Assembly: GCA_964584415.1 (NCBI GenBank) | Contig: CAZOZX010000061.1 | Coordinates: 1-11,952 of the forward strand | Direction: 5' to 3' | DNA: 11,952 nucleotides | Source: PHAA01 sp964584415 | Lineage (GTDB): Bacteria > Bacillota > Syntrophomonadia > Syntrophomonadales > Syntrophomonadaceae | Translations under genes and position numbers: made by a program | Notes under the pieces: generated by a model | The model's input: only the letters and a program-made list of their open reading frames with translations | The model's database searches: none | Told to the model about the DNA's origin: nothing | Shown here: positions 1 to 7,249 of the stretch, in pieces | How the letters are laid out: every line of letters starts with the position of its first letter | How positions within the stretch are numbered: position 1 is the first letter of the stretch

Positions 1-1
1 G

Positions 2-1114
2 AACAAGGCGCCTCAAGCCCAAAACTGGAATCTGAGAAAACAATTGATCGAATGTAATTCCAATCAGGAAAAGTTCACTGAAGCTTTCCAGACAAAAGAA
101 CTCTTGCTGAAAATATTTAATAGTTGTCCATTACCCATATTTATATTGAGCCTTAAAGACCGAAGACTGGTTGAAGTAAATAATACTTTTCTGATAAGAA
201 ATGGCGTTACCAGAGAAGAATATAAAGGATGGAAAGGAACCCAATTAGATTGGGAAAATCCTAAAAGAGAAGAGTATATTGAATTAATCAATAGAGATGG
301 TATAGTGACCAACATGGAAACTATCTGTCATTTACAAACAGGCAAGCAAAAGACGGTATATCTGTCGGGAGTGGCTATTCGCTGGCAGGACGAGGACTGT
401 ATTCTCACTATCGGCAATGATGTTGCTGAATTAAGAGAATTTCAAAAAGAGCTCGCACGCTTGGATAATTTAAATCTTATGGGTCTGATGGCGGGAAGTA
501 TTGCCCATGAGATAAGAAATCCGATGACTTCTATTAAGGGTTTTCTCCAACTGTTCCATGAACAATATAAGTACCGGGAGGATAGAGAATCAATCGAACT
601 AATGATAGAAGAGCTTGATAGGATAAATGACATCATCACTACCTTCTTATCCATGTCTAAAGTCAGTCATATCGAAATGAAGCCAATGAACCTAAATGAT
701 TGCATTAAAAATGGGCTTCAGCTAGTCTATGCAGATGCAGTAAAAAATGACGTATTTGTGAATACGCATTTTGAAGTAACCCAGCTAGTGGTGATCGATA
801 ATAATGAAATCAGGCAATTGCTCTTAAACCTTTCAAGAAATTCGATTCAAGCGATGCCACGAGGAGGCACTTTAACGATCAGGACCTTTGAAGACAGCAA
901 GGGAGTAAACCTGGTTGTTCAGGATGAGGGGCAGGGTATACCTCGTGAAATAGCAGAAAAGATTGGAACACCTTTTCTAACTACCAAGAAGAATGGCACT
1001 GGACTAGGCATGGCGGTATGTTACAGCATAGCTGAAAGACATAATGCCCGGATAACACTTGATACAAGTTCGGAAGGGACTACTTTTAAGGTTACTTTCC
1101 CTGTATTACTATGA
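2..1114 (+). CDS. PAS-domain sensor histidine kinase (5' end outside window)
   Basis: Orphan-type sensor kinase that would autophosphorylate a histidine and pass the phosphate to a response regulator; none is encoded nearby. The frame is open from base 2. A TTG at 44 could serve as a start but has no convincing ribosome site, and the residues before it (ending in RKQ) look like the usual tail of a preceding PAS domain, so I read the gene as 5'-partial. Counting from the TTG, a PAS domain covers about residues 20-130, the H-box AHEIRNP has His155, and the ATPase has an N-box (NSIQAM), G1 (DEGQGIP), F-box (GTPFLTTK) and G2 (GTGLGM). There is no membrane segment, so it is probably cytoplasmic. 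The H-box followed by KGFLQLF resembles the Bacillus Kin sporulation kinases, so a Spo0A-directed role is possible but inferred. It is closely related to the kinase at 2890-5142. Confidence 0.9.
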   Translation, partial: NKAPQAQNWNLRKQLIECNSNQEKFTEAFQTKELLLKIFNSCPLPIFILSLKDRRLVEVNNTFLIRNGVTREEYKGWKGTQLDWENPKREEYIELINRDGIVTNMETICHLQTGKQKTVYLSGVAIRWQDEDCILTIGNDVAELREFQKELARLDNLNLMGLMAGSIAHEIRNPMTSIKGFLQLFHEQYKYREDRESIELMIEELDRINDIITTFLSMSKVSHIEMKPMNLNDCIKNGLQLVYADAVKNDVFVNTHFEVTQLVVIDNNEIRQLLLNLSRNSIQAMPRGGTLTIRTFEDSKGVNLVVQDEGQGIPREIAEKIGTPFLTTKKNGTGLGMAVCYSIAERHNARITLDTSSEGTTFKVTFPVLL

Positions 1115-1193
1115 TCTATGTAACTGCCATCAATTGATTCCTGCCGGTTAATTCTGGCTTTGACGGTTTTTCCCCTGTTTAACAAAAAGAAAG

Positions 1194-1226
1194 AGGGCAC
1201 ACCATCAAGTATGCCCCTTCTCTTTT
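1194..1226 (+). terminator. Probable intrinsic terminator after the first kinase gene
   Basis: An imperfect hairpin pairs AGGGCA (1194-1199) with TGCCCCT (1212-1218), leaving one bulged C. It is followed by a T-rich tail containing TTTT (1222-1225). It lies 80 bases after the kinase stop codon. The stem is short, so the call is moderate. Confidence 0.5.
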
Positions 1227-1321
1227 GAGGAAGGTTACTTTTTGTTCCGCTGCGACTTCTGGTTCGCCTTCCTGCTTAGAATTTATAAGAGGGAAACAAA
1301 GGGCAGAGTATTGTCCCGATA

Positions 1322-1350
1322 TTGCTTGGCAAATAAAAATATTGTATAAT
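1322..1350 (+). promoter_or_regulatory. Sigma-A-type promoter for the MoaE-like gene
   Basis: A perfect -10 TATAAT (1345-1350) lies exactly 17 bp after TTGCTT (1322-1327), which keeps the TTG of the -35 consensus. Transcription would start near 1357, giving a leader of about 80 nt. The leader can form a small hairpin from CGCTTC (1356-1361) and GAAGCG (1381-1386). Confidence 0.6.
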
Positions 1351-1437
1351 CGGTTCGCTTCCGAGTAAATTTAATCTGTAGAAGCGCGATAATATTACGT
1401 CGAAATCATGAATCGATCAGGAGGGGAAATTTAATCC

Positions 1438-1848
1438 ATGAATAATGAAAACATAAAAAAGGCACCGCCGTCGGTAGACGAATGGCTCAACGAAGCCAAA
1501 GCGCATACAGCCGCGGCCAAGTCAGGGATGTTCCTGGTTCATAACGGCGTGGTCCGGGAGACGCCCAAAGCCCAGGTGCGCCAGGGAATCAATGACGGTT
1601 CGTTGGTACAGGGAATGGAATTCACCTATGATGCTGCCAAAGTGGATGGAGTAATTGCGGAAACCTACAAGATGGACGGCATTTTCTATGTCAAGGTTTG
1701 GCTGAATGAGGGCCGGCTGGAGGTCGGAGACGATATCATGTATGTATTGGTCGGCGGCGATATCAGGCCGCATGTCATAGATGCCCTGCAATTCCTGGTT
1801 GGCACGATAAAAAACGAATGTGTTACCGAAATCGAACAGAAATCCTAA
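1438..1848 (+). CDS. MoaE-like protein (molybdopterin synthase catalytic-subunit family, divergent)
   Basis: A 136-aa protein that reads as a divergent member of the MoaE family, whose classical members transfer sulfur with MoaD to make molybdopterin. Visible signatures are GMFLVHNGVVR near residue 30 (the MoaE position of TGxVR), then NEGRLEVGDDIMYVLVGG and HVIDALQFLVGTIK, matching MoaE's GELxxGDexvxVxV and the following helix. The segment after that helix is short and polar (KNECVTEIE). It lacks the WKKE-like motif that carries a catalytic lysine in E. coli MoaE, so normal synthase activity is doubtful. The start has AGGAGGGG at 1419-1425, with rather long spacing. The gene is monocistronic, lying between its own promoter and terminator, with no MoaD or other moa genes in view. 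A sulfur-carrier-related or regulatory role is a guess. Confidence 0.7.
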   Translation: MNNENIKKAPPSVDEWLNEAKAHTAAAKSGMFLVHNGVVRETPKAQVRQGINDGSLVQGMEFTYDAAKVDGVIAETYKMDGIFYVKVWLNEGRLEVGDDIMYVLVGGDIRPHVIDALQFLVGTIKNECVTEIEQKS

Positions 1849-1885
1849 TGAAGTTCTCTTAGTTAAAAATATAGAAACCACGTGA

Positions 1886-1914
1886 GGCCTGCTGCTAAGC
1901 AGGCCTTTTATATT
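1886..1914 (+). terminator. Rho-independent terminator of the MoaE-like gene
   Basis: A perfect 8-bp stem pairs GGCCTGCT (1886-1893) with AGCAGGCC (1898-1905) around the loop GCTA. TTTTATATT follows directly. It lies 37 bases after the stop codon. Confidence 0.9.
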
Positions 1915-2000
1915 AAAGCCGTATACAAACTGAAACATTGCCAATGATACAGGAGATCGACTCCCCGGTGTGGAAATAGCTATGCGGGAGGGAAGAGAAG

Positions 2001-2771
2001 ATGTGGCTGAAGTTATTGTTAGGTTTTTTCGTTGTTTGTCTTTTAATCCTTATATATTGCTTATATAGATTGCATTTGTTGGGAGGGCCAAAACCGAAGA
2101 AAAAGGACAAGGAAGAGATCAATACCATGACCTGGGCCCAGCAAAAGCAGCAGGTCAGCGGGGAAATCGATCGCTTTTTGAATACCATTGACCGGCCCAG
2201 CTTTCTATTGGAACCCCGTGTCTATAATCAGCAGCTGGAATTGTTGAGATTTCCCGACAATAAAAGGTATGGGGATTGGCGTTATGATTCCAATGAGGAA
2301 CTCATATTAAGTTCGCTTCAGCGTCCCCTGAACAATCTCCTGGGATCATTGAAGAAAAAGAAATGCAATCTAAAGGGATTGGAGGACGATTTTCTTAAGG
2401 AAATGGTCCACCAGGTAGCAATTAAGAATTACCAATCTAATATAAATAAGTTCGGGGATTTTATAAAAGATGAACCGGATTTGCAGACCGCCTGTTTCAG
2501 TTTCTTTGACTCGATGGGATTGGACAAGGAAAATCTAGCCCGGCCGACATTCATGGAAAGCCTGACCAGTTATTACAAAGAACCGATGGTTTTCAAAACC
2601 ACCGCCCGCGATAACGATGACTTCAATCAGGCGGTTGGAATAATGGACTTCCTGCAAAAGTATTTTCAGGTGAAGGGTGTTACCGCCAGCCCTATGCCCA
2701 TCAAAGAGCTGAGCGAAAAACTGGAGGAAGCTTTCCGCCGCTATGAATCGCTGTATCGGGTAGAAGAATAA
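2001..2771 (+). CDS. Membrane-anchored protein of unknown function
   Basis: A 256-aa protein that I do not recognise. Residues about 4-24 are one strongly hydrophobic segment (LLLGFFVVCLLILIYCLY), with no signal-peptidase site or lipobox. A basic linker (KPKKKDKEE) follows, so the protein is best read as an inner-membrane anchor with a soluble domain of about 215 residues, probably cytoplasmic by the positive-inside rule. The soluble part is charged, mostly helical in character, and ends in a helix ELSEKLEEAFRRYESLYRVEE. No catalytic motif or metal-binding cluster is visible. The ATG has a strong ribosome site (GGAGGG at 1987-1992, 8-nt spacing). It stands between the MoaE-like terminator and the promoter of the next kinase, so it is probably transcribed alone. 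I could not assign its promoter. Confidence 0.75.
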   Translation: MWLKLLLGFFVVCLLILIYCLYRLHLLGGPKPKKKDKEEINTMTWAQQKQQVSGEIDRFLNTIDRPSFLLEPRVYNQQLELLRFPDNKRYGDWRYDSNEELILSSLQRPLNNLLGSLKKKKCNLKGLEDDFLKEMVHQVAIKNYQSNINKFGDFIKDEPDLQTACFSFFDSMGLDKENLARPTFMESLTSYYKEPMVFKTTARDNDDFNQAVGIMDFLQKYFQVKGVTASPMPIKELSEKLEEAFRRYESLYRVEE

Positions 2772-2801
2772 GTGGGCGGGCAACCGAAAAAGTGCCTCTC
2801 C

Positions 2802-2817
2802 TTCGACATATGTAGAC
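2802..2817. promoter_or_regulatory. Candidate Spo0A (0A) box pair upstream of the second kinase
   Basis: TTCGACA at 2802-2808 is, on the minus strand, the exact 0A-box TGTCGAA. TGTAGAC at 2811-2817 is an imperfect second copy (5 of 7) in the opposite orientation. Together they make the near-palindrome TCGACATATGTAGA just ahead of the putative -35. A 7-mer is expected about once or twice by chance in a window this size, so only its position gives it weight. Confidence 0.35.
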
Positions 2818-2820
2818 ATT

Positions 2821-2856
2821 TTGCACTAAGTAGGTAGGTCAAGTATCTTGTATAAT
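2821..2856 (+). promoter_or_regulatory. Probable promoter of the four-PAS kinase
   Basis: Two readings are possible. TTGCAC (2821-2826) with a 17-bp spacer leads to TATCTT (2844-2849). Alternatively, the perfect TATAAT at 2851-2856 acts without a good -35. Either way transcription would begin near 2857-2863, after the TTG at 2848, which argues against that codon as the translation start. Confidence 0.45.
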
Positions 2857-2889
2857 GACGAAAACCGGAAGGATCAGGGAGTGTTACTA

Positions 2890-5142
2890 ATGGCTGGGAC
2901 CGAGGTCGATAGAGAGCAATACATAAGGAAACTGGAAGCAGAGTTATCCAGAATAAAGAGGAATAATCTGCGCTTGGAAAATGAGATCCAAAACCTTCAG
3001 TCTGACTTGGTGCGGTTTTCGAAAGCCTTTTATGCCAGCAATGCCGGAATGGTAATAACGAGGATGGCGGATGGGGTCTTCATTGATTTAAATGATTCAT
3101 TTGCGAACAGCCTGGGCTATGAAAAAGAAGATATAATTGGCAAAAGTACAGCCGAATTAGGAATTTGGATAGACCCTGGAGATAAAGAACGTCGAGTTAG
3201 ACATCGTGCCGAAAATGGTTTCGTTAAAGACTGGGAATGCAAGTTCAGGAAGAAGTCGGGTGAAATTGGGATTGCCATTGTATCCACAGAAGCGGCAGAT
3301 ATTAACGGTGAGACGTACTTGTTTACCTCGGGGATCGATATCACCAAACAAAAGAAAGTCGAAGAAAAGTTCTATAAAGCCTTTCATGAGAACCAGGTAC
3401 CAATGAGCATTACCAGGGTTGAGGATGGGGTTCTTGTTGACGCCAACAGGAATTATGCAGAAACCATGGGCTATCGCAGGGAAGATATTATTGGCAAAAG
3501 CAATTATTCTGACCTAAATATTTGCGGACTAAGTCATGAGGAAAGGCAAAAGAAACTGAATCAGCTCAAGGAAGCAGGATTTGTTGAGAATTTAGAACTA
3601 CAGGTCAAAAGAGGAAACGGTGAGATCGGGCATGTAATTAGTACCCACAGCCTATTGAACTTAGACGGCGAATTATGCCGACTGACTTCTACTATCGATA
3701 TTACCGACCGCAAGAACGCTGAAGAGGCTTTGGCCAAATCAGAGCAGAAGTTTGCTACGGTCTTTTACAAAAACAAAAATGTCATGGTAATCACCAGGTT
3801 TGAGGACGGCATCATATTTGATATAAACGATGGTGCCTTGGATCTTCTGGGTTATAAGCGAGCAGATTTACTGGGTAAAAACATTAAAGAATTGGGAATA
3901 TGGGCGGAATCATTCAACCGAGAGATTATTATTGAACAATTACGAAATAAATCCGGTTTGGAATTTGAGACAAAATACATTAAGCGGTCCGGTAAGGTTG
4001 GCACTGTTCTGGCGAAGGTCGATCTTATGGAGCTGGAAGGTGTCAAATTTGCCTTGATTTCCGGAACGGATATCACCGAACGCAAGAAAAACGAAGAGGA
4101 ATTAGCCCACTCACAAGAGCTTCTTACTCAAATATTCAACAATATGCCATTGCCCATAGTTATTTCGGACATGGAAGATGGAACAGTGATGGAAGTCAAC
4201 GACACATTGCTTGCCGTTAAAAATTTGAAAAGAGAAGATATTATAGGCTCGAAAAGTTATTCCAGAAGTCTTCTGCAATATCCTGAAGACATGGATAAAT
4301 ATAAGGATTATTTGAAGAAGAACAGGACGGTCAGAAATTTCGAAACTAAATATAACACGCCAACAGGACCATCAGAAGTATTGCTATCCGGTGTTATCGT
4401 TAATTGGAAAGGCAAGGAATGCACCTTAACCGTAAGCAATAATATTTCGGAGTTACGACAGTATCAAAGAGAAATGACCAAGTTGGACAATTTGAATCTC
4501 ATGGGTCAGATGGCAGCGGGAGTGGCCCATGAGGTAAGGAATCCCATGACCGCTATTAAAGGATTTCTGCAGTTATTCCATGAGAATGAGAAATATGCTG
4601 AGGATAAGGAAAGCATCGAATTAATGGTTGAGGAGCTCGATAGGGTTAATGATATAATTACTACTTTTCTTTCTATTGCCCGCAACAAAACCGAAAAATT
4701 AAGGCTGCTCAATCTAAACAACAAAGTCAAAGCTCTGCTTCCCTTGATTACATCGGATGCCAGGAAAGCGGACATAAATATCAAAACGGAATTTGGTGAC
4801 ACTCAAAAAGTAATGCTGGATAAAGGAGAGTTCCGTCAGCTGCTTCTGAATTTGACTCACAATGGCATACAAGCCATGATACCGGGCGGTAATCTAACTA
4901 TAAAAACATTCCAGGATGAAAATGGCGTGAATCTGACCGTTAAGGATGAGGGAAAAGGCATACCCTCCGAGGTGTTGGAAAAACTAGGCACACCTTTCCT
5001 AACCACCAAAGACCATGGGACGGGATTAGGCTTGGCCTTATGCTACAGCATAGCGGAGAGACACAAGGCCAGGATAACGGTTGATACCAGTCCGCAGGGA
5101 ACAACTTTTAAGGTTATTTTTCCTCATATCAAACCGGTCTGA
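2890..5142 (+). CDS. Four-PAS sensor histidine kinase, sporulation-kinase-like
   Basis: Large soluble orphan sensor kinase, 750 aa from ATG 2890. I chose this start because AGGGAG (2876-2881) is spaced 8 nt before it; GTG 2881 is an alternative, and the longer TTG 2848 frame overlaps the -10 box. An N-terminal coiled coil (IRKLEAELSRIKRNNLRLEN) precedes four PAS units at about residues 43-155, 165-275, 288-400 and 411-520, the first three each ending in a DIT-D/E/K-x-K type linker. A HisKA domain follows with H-box AHEVRNP (His547), then N-box (HNGIQAM), G1 (DEGKGIP), F-box (GTPFLTTK) and G2 (GTGLGL). No membrane helices or receiver domain are seen. The H-box context resembles Bacillus KinA-like kinases, and a candidate 0A box lies upstream, so a sporulation or stationary-phase role is inferred. 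Its 3' end overlaps the minus-strand gene by 14 bp. Confidence 0.93.
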   Translation: MAGTEVDREQYIRKLEAELSRIKRNNLRLENEIQNLQSDLVRFSKAFYASNAGMVITRMADGVFIDLNDSFANSLGYEKEDIIGKSTAELGIWIDPGDKERRVRHRAENGFVKDWECKFRKKSGEIGIAIVSTEAADINGETYLFTSGIDITKQKKVEEKFYKAFHENQVPMSITRVEDGVLVDANRNYAETMGYRREDIIGKSNYSDLNICGLSHEERQKKLNQLKEAGFVENLELQVKRGNGEIGHVISTHSLLNLDGELCRLTSTIDITDRKNAEEALAKSEQKFATVFYKNKNVMVITRFEDGIIFDINDGALDLLGYKRADLLGKNIKELGIWAESFNREIIIEQLRNKSGLEFETKYIKRSGKVGTVLAKVDLMELEGVKFALISGTDITERKKNEEELAHSQELLTQIFNNMPLPIVISDMEDGTVMEVNDTLLAVKNLKREDIIGSKSYSRSLLQYPEDMDKYKDYLKKNRTVRNFETKYNTPTGPSEVLLSGVIVNWKGKECTLTVSNNISELRQYQREMTKLDNLNLMGQMAAGVAHEVRNPMTAIKGFLQLFHENEKYAEDKESIELMVEELDRVNDIITTFLSIARNKTEKLRLLNLNNKVKALLPLITSDARKADINIKTEFGDTQKVMLDKGEFRQLLLNLTHNGIQAMIPGGNLTIKTFQDENGVNLTVKDEGKGIPSEVLEKLGTPFLTTKDHGTGLGLALCYSIAERHKARITVDTSPQGTTFKVIFPHIKPV

Positions 5143-5608
5143 GCATTCGGTTTGAACCAGCGAAAAACCATTGTGCTACTATTCTGGATAACCATAAAAT
5201 AAACAATACACTCGGGAAGGTCATATACCAGTGCCAACCTGTGTAATTGAGTAAGGCAGTATAATTTTCAATCACCAAATCTAAAATTGTAATCATTGAA
5301 GATATTAATAAATAGAACCCTAACTTCTTTATTTTAGCACCCTTGGGGAAATAAGCGTTGAAGTGAACGCAAATAACCGGCAATATCAAATATTCGTAGA
5401 TAAAACTGGTGCTATTTACGGCAGCCAATTCACGATACGGGTACTCTAATAAACGAAGTTCTACGACTACCAGACCTAACAACCAGGTTGGCAGCTGAAC
5501 AAACAGAAATATAAATTGGGCTTGAGCCCAATATTTTTTGGGAACAAAAAATAAGGAGAATAGAGAAAACAACACGACTGAGGTTAATAGAATTGATTCC
5601 AGTCTCAT
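5129..5608 (-). CDS. CBO0543-like integral membrane protein (downstream copy)
   Basis: A 159-aa, very hydrophobic protein with about four to five membrane spans, matching from memory the CBO0543 family of spore-former membrane proteins, whose function is unknown. Family-like features are LLEYPYRELA, the helix-breaking FNAYFPKGAKIKKLGFY and the C-terminal ENYTALLNYTGWHWYMTFPS with an aromatic-rich last helix. Its ATG overlaps the TGA of the upstream paralogue (ATGA at 5608-5605), and a GGGGGAG ribosome site precedes it, so translational coupling is likely. Its last codons, stop included, overlap the 3' end of the convergent kinase gene (5129-5142), leaving no room for a terminator between them. 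The family call is by memory of conserved blocks; the membrane topology is directly visible. Confidence 0.75.
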   Translation of the reverse strand: MRLESILLTSVVLFSLFSLFFVPKKYWAQAQFIFLFVQLPTWLLGLVVVELRLLEYPYRELAAVNSTSFIYEYLILPVICVHFNAYFPKGAKIKKLGFYLLISSMITILDLVIENYTALLNYTGWHWYMTFPSVLFILWLSRIVAQWFFAGSNRMLRPV

Positions 5609-6090
5609 AATCCAACTCCCCCAATAGCTCTGTCAAAATACCAATTGACATATTTACGGCAGATATTAAAAACAATAAATATTAATAATAAGGTAATAGT
5701 ATAAACCCATTTTCTAGGGTAATGGATTAGGTTTGTAAACAAGTCTAAAGAGATTTGGGTCAATACCGGAAATATTGCGAACGCCAGGGAGTAAGATAGT
5801 CTTTGATATAATCGTGCCTCCCTAGGGTAGTGCAGATGATAAATCGTAAAAATAGCGGGATAAAATATAAAACCAAACAAGAATGAGCCTTCGGTTGCGT
5901 GGGGGAAAAGCCTGACCGGGAAATTTTGCAAACCGAATAGAGTGTATGTTAAGGTTAAAGGCCAACTAAATAATACAGCTGTGGATATTGCAAAAAGAGC
6001 CTCTCTTACTTTGGTTTTACCGACAAAAATCAGCAGCAGCAAGAATGAAAAGCAAAGCATTATTAACATAACCAGATAATCAATACTCAA
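5605..6090 (-). CDS. CBO0543-like integral membrane protein (upstream copy)
   Basis: A 161-aa integral membrane protein, paralogous to its downstream neighbour and of the same length. It has five or so hydrophobic segments. The blocks NFPVRLFPHATEGSFLFGF, YHLHYPREARLYQRLSYSL and LFTNLIHYPRKWVYT line up with EYPYRELAAVNSTSFIYEY, FNAYFPKGAKIKKLGFYLL and NYTALLNYTGWHWYMTF of the other copy. The start is TTG at 6090, directly after an in-frame stop; GGGAGGAAG lies about 12 nt upstream, so the spacing is long, and the ATG at residue 8 is an alternative. It is the first gene of a two-gene operon. The pair may form a heteromeric membrane complex, but that is speculation. Function is unknown. Confidence 0.75.
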   Translation of the reverse strand: MSIDYLVMLIMLCFSFLLLLIFVGKTKVREALFAISTAVLFSWPLTLTYTLFGLQNFPVRLFPHATEGSFLFGFIFYPAIFTIYHLHYPREARLYQRLSYSLAFAIFPVLTQISLDLFTNLIHYPRKWVYTITLLLIFIVFNICRKYVNWYFDRAIGGVGL

Positions 6091-6142
6091 TCAATATTCA
6101 CTTCCTCCCATGAGGTAGATTGTAAATATTTTTGCCGACTTT

Positions 6143-6171
6143 ATTATATTTATGAGAGAAAACCATCTCGA
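6143..6171 (-). promoter_or_regulatory. Promoter of the CBO0543-like pair
   Basis: On the minus strand a perfect TATAAT (complement of 6148-6143) lies 17 bp after TCGAGA (6171-6166), a 4-of-6 match to TTGACA. Transcription would begin near 6136, giving a leader of about 45 nt before the TTG start. Confidence 0.5.
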
Positions 6172-6200
6172 TGTTGTGAAGATGATGAGTGATGAATGGG

Positions 6201-6216
6201 TATAATGAATTAAAAT
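6201..6216 (+). promoter_or_regulatory. Possible -10 region for the 6261 gene
   Basis: TATAAT (6201-6206) and TAAAAT (6211-6216) both lie at a plausible distance before the gene. No good -35 is seen at normal spacing; TTGTGA at 6174 is 21 bp from the first box. This is weak evidence for the outward plus-strand promoter of the divergent region. Confidence 0.3.
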
Positions 6217-6260
6217 ATGTCCAACCAAGGTAAGTAAGTCGGCAGACAGGAGGCTTTTCC

Positions 6261-6692
6261 ATGAAAAATACCCATCGATTACTATGTGGCTTGCATCTGT
6301 TGGTAGGAATAGGGGCGATCGGGGGCGGCCTGGCGGCTGTTTTGAATCCCCAAGCCCCCCTGGGCATGCCCCTCGAGTTGCTGCAATCCTCACCGTTTGA
6401 TAATTATCTGATCCCGGGCCTGATATTGTTGGTTATTATTGGGCTGGGCAATCTTTTCAGCGCCTATACTTTTAGGTTAAAATCGGGATACCAGGGATAT
6501 ATCAGCAGTGTCTTCAGCTGGGCGCTGGTGATCTTCATTGTGGTCCAGTGTCTGATGCTGAATGCGATTCATTACCTGCATGTAATATATTTTTTCATAG
6601 GTCTGGTTGAAGCTGGTTTGGCGATGATGATATTGTTTGAGCAGCGCCTTTTTCCTGCCAACCTTATTTTGCGGTATGATAAGAACAAATAG
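6261..6692 (+). CDS. Small four-helix membrane protein, unknown function
   Basis: A 143-aa protein with four predicted membrane segments: about residues 7-28 (CGLHLLVGIGAIGGGLAAVL), 50-70 (IPGLILLVIIGLGNLFSAY), 83-100 and 106-126. A conserved-looking loop, NPQAPLGMPLELLQSSPFDNY, lies between the first two. The helix order and the glycine-rich first helix suggest a compact four-helix bundle, but I know no named family for it. The start is well supported by AGGAGG (6248-6253) with 7-nt spacing. It is followed after 58 nt by the YqeY gene with no terminator between, so the two are probably co-transcribed. No catalytic residues are evident. Confidence 0.8.
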   Translation: MKNTHRLLCGLHLLVGIGAIGGGLAAVLNPQAPLGMPLELLQSSPFDNYLIPGLILLVIIGLGNLFSAYTFRLKSGYQGYISSVFSWALVIFIVVQCLMLNAIHYLHVIYFFIGLVEAGLAMMILFEQRLFPANLILRYDKNK

Positions 6693-6750
6693 CGGCGAAG
6701 CAGGCGGTAAGATATACCGGAAAATGATAAATAGTGGAGGAGGCAAAAAT

Positions 6751-7194
6751 ATGAGGGACAAACTTTATAACGATATGCTGGGGGCCAGGAAAGACAAAAA
6801 CAAAGAATTATTGTCCACCCTGACCCTGGCCTGGAATGAGATCACCGGCACCGAAAAGACGGAAAAAATAGAGAAACTTCCTGACGCTCGGTTTATCGCC
6901 ATAATCAATAAGCTGATCAAGCAGGATAAGGAGACCCTGGAAGGATTCCAGAAGCGGGGCGATAAAGAAAATATCGACGCCCTGGAAAAGAGGATCGCGG
7001 TCTATCAATCCTACCTGCCCCAACAATTAACCGATGCCGAACTGGAAAGCATAATCCGGGAAGCCATCGCCAGCACCCCAGCCGATAAAGTAAACATGGG
7101 TACGGTCATGAAAGCCGTGACCCCTAAGGTGGCCGGCAATGCTGAGATGAGCCGGGTATCCGCAGCAGTTAAGGCTATCTTAAGCCAGGGCTAA
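6751..7194 (+). CDS. yqeY: GatB/YqeY domain protein
   Basis: A 147-aa protein, the usual length for the YqeY family. The family shares the helical tail domain of the GatB subunit of the tRNA-dependent amidotransferase; its own cellular role is not firmly established. Visible features are an N-terminal helix with LYNDMLGARKDKNKELLSTL, then IINKLIKQDKETLEGFQKRG, the signature AVYQSYLPQQLTDAELESII, and a final NMGTVMKAVTPKVAGNAEMS helix typical of the family. The frame extends upstream to 6637, but I place the start at ATG 6751 because GGAGGAGG (6736-6743) precedes it at 7 nt and family members begin there. It probably shares an mRNA with the membrane protein upstream and ends at the strong hairpin at 7218. 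Confidence 0.9.
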   Translation: MRDKLYNDMLGARKDKNKELLSTLTLAWNEITGTEKTEKIEKLPDARFIAIINKLIKQDKETLEGFQKRGDKENIDALEKRIAVYQSYLPQQLTDAELESIIREAIASTPADKVNMGTVMKAVTPKVAGNAEMSRVSAAVKAILSQG

Positions 7195-7217
7195 AAGCAC
7201 ATATCACCATAGCCATT

Positions 7218-7249
7218 TAAACCCTTGATGATACAGGGGTTTATTTTTT
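7218..7249 (+). terminator. Rho-independent terminator after yqeY
   Basis: A 10-bp stem pairs TAAACCCTTG (7218-7227) with CAGGGGTTTA (7234-7243), including one G-T wobble, around a 6-nt loop. TTTTTT follows at 7244-7249. Read from the minus strand it lacks a T tail. Its T run overlaps the stop codon of the convergent sspH-like gene. Confidence 0.9.

Noticed and set aside
1351..1437. Molybdenum-cofactor riboswitch in the leader of the MoaE-like gene
   Set aside because: The leader is only about 80 nt with one 6-bp stem, and I do not see the conserved Moco RNA core.
1522..1944. Minus-strand frame of 140 codons
   Set aside because: It lies opposite the well-supported MoaE-like gene, crosses its terminator and has no recognisable protein features.
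2535..2819. Minus-strand frame of 94 codons
   Set aside because: Antisense to the 2001-2771 gene, with composition typical of a shadow frame.
2848..2889. Upstream TTG start of the four-PAS kinase
   Set aside because: The codon overlaps a -10-like sequence and has no ribosome site; ATG 2890 has one at good spacing.
6091..6393. Minus-strand frame directly before the CBO0543-like pair
   Set aside because: It runs through the divergent promoter region and the opposite strand of the 6261 gene; the start has no ribosome site and the sequence lacks protein character.
6637..6750. Upstream extension of the YqeY frame
   Set aside because: It overlaps the previous gene, and the strong GGAGGAGG at 6736-6743 fixes the start at 6751.
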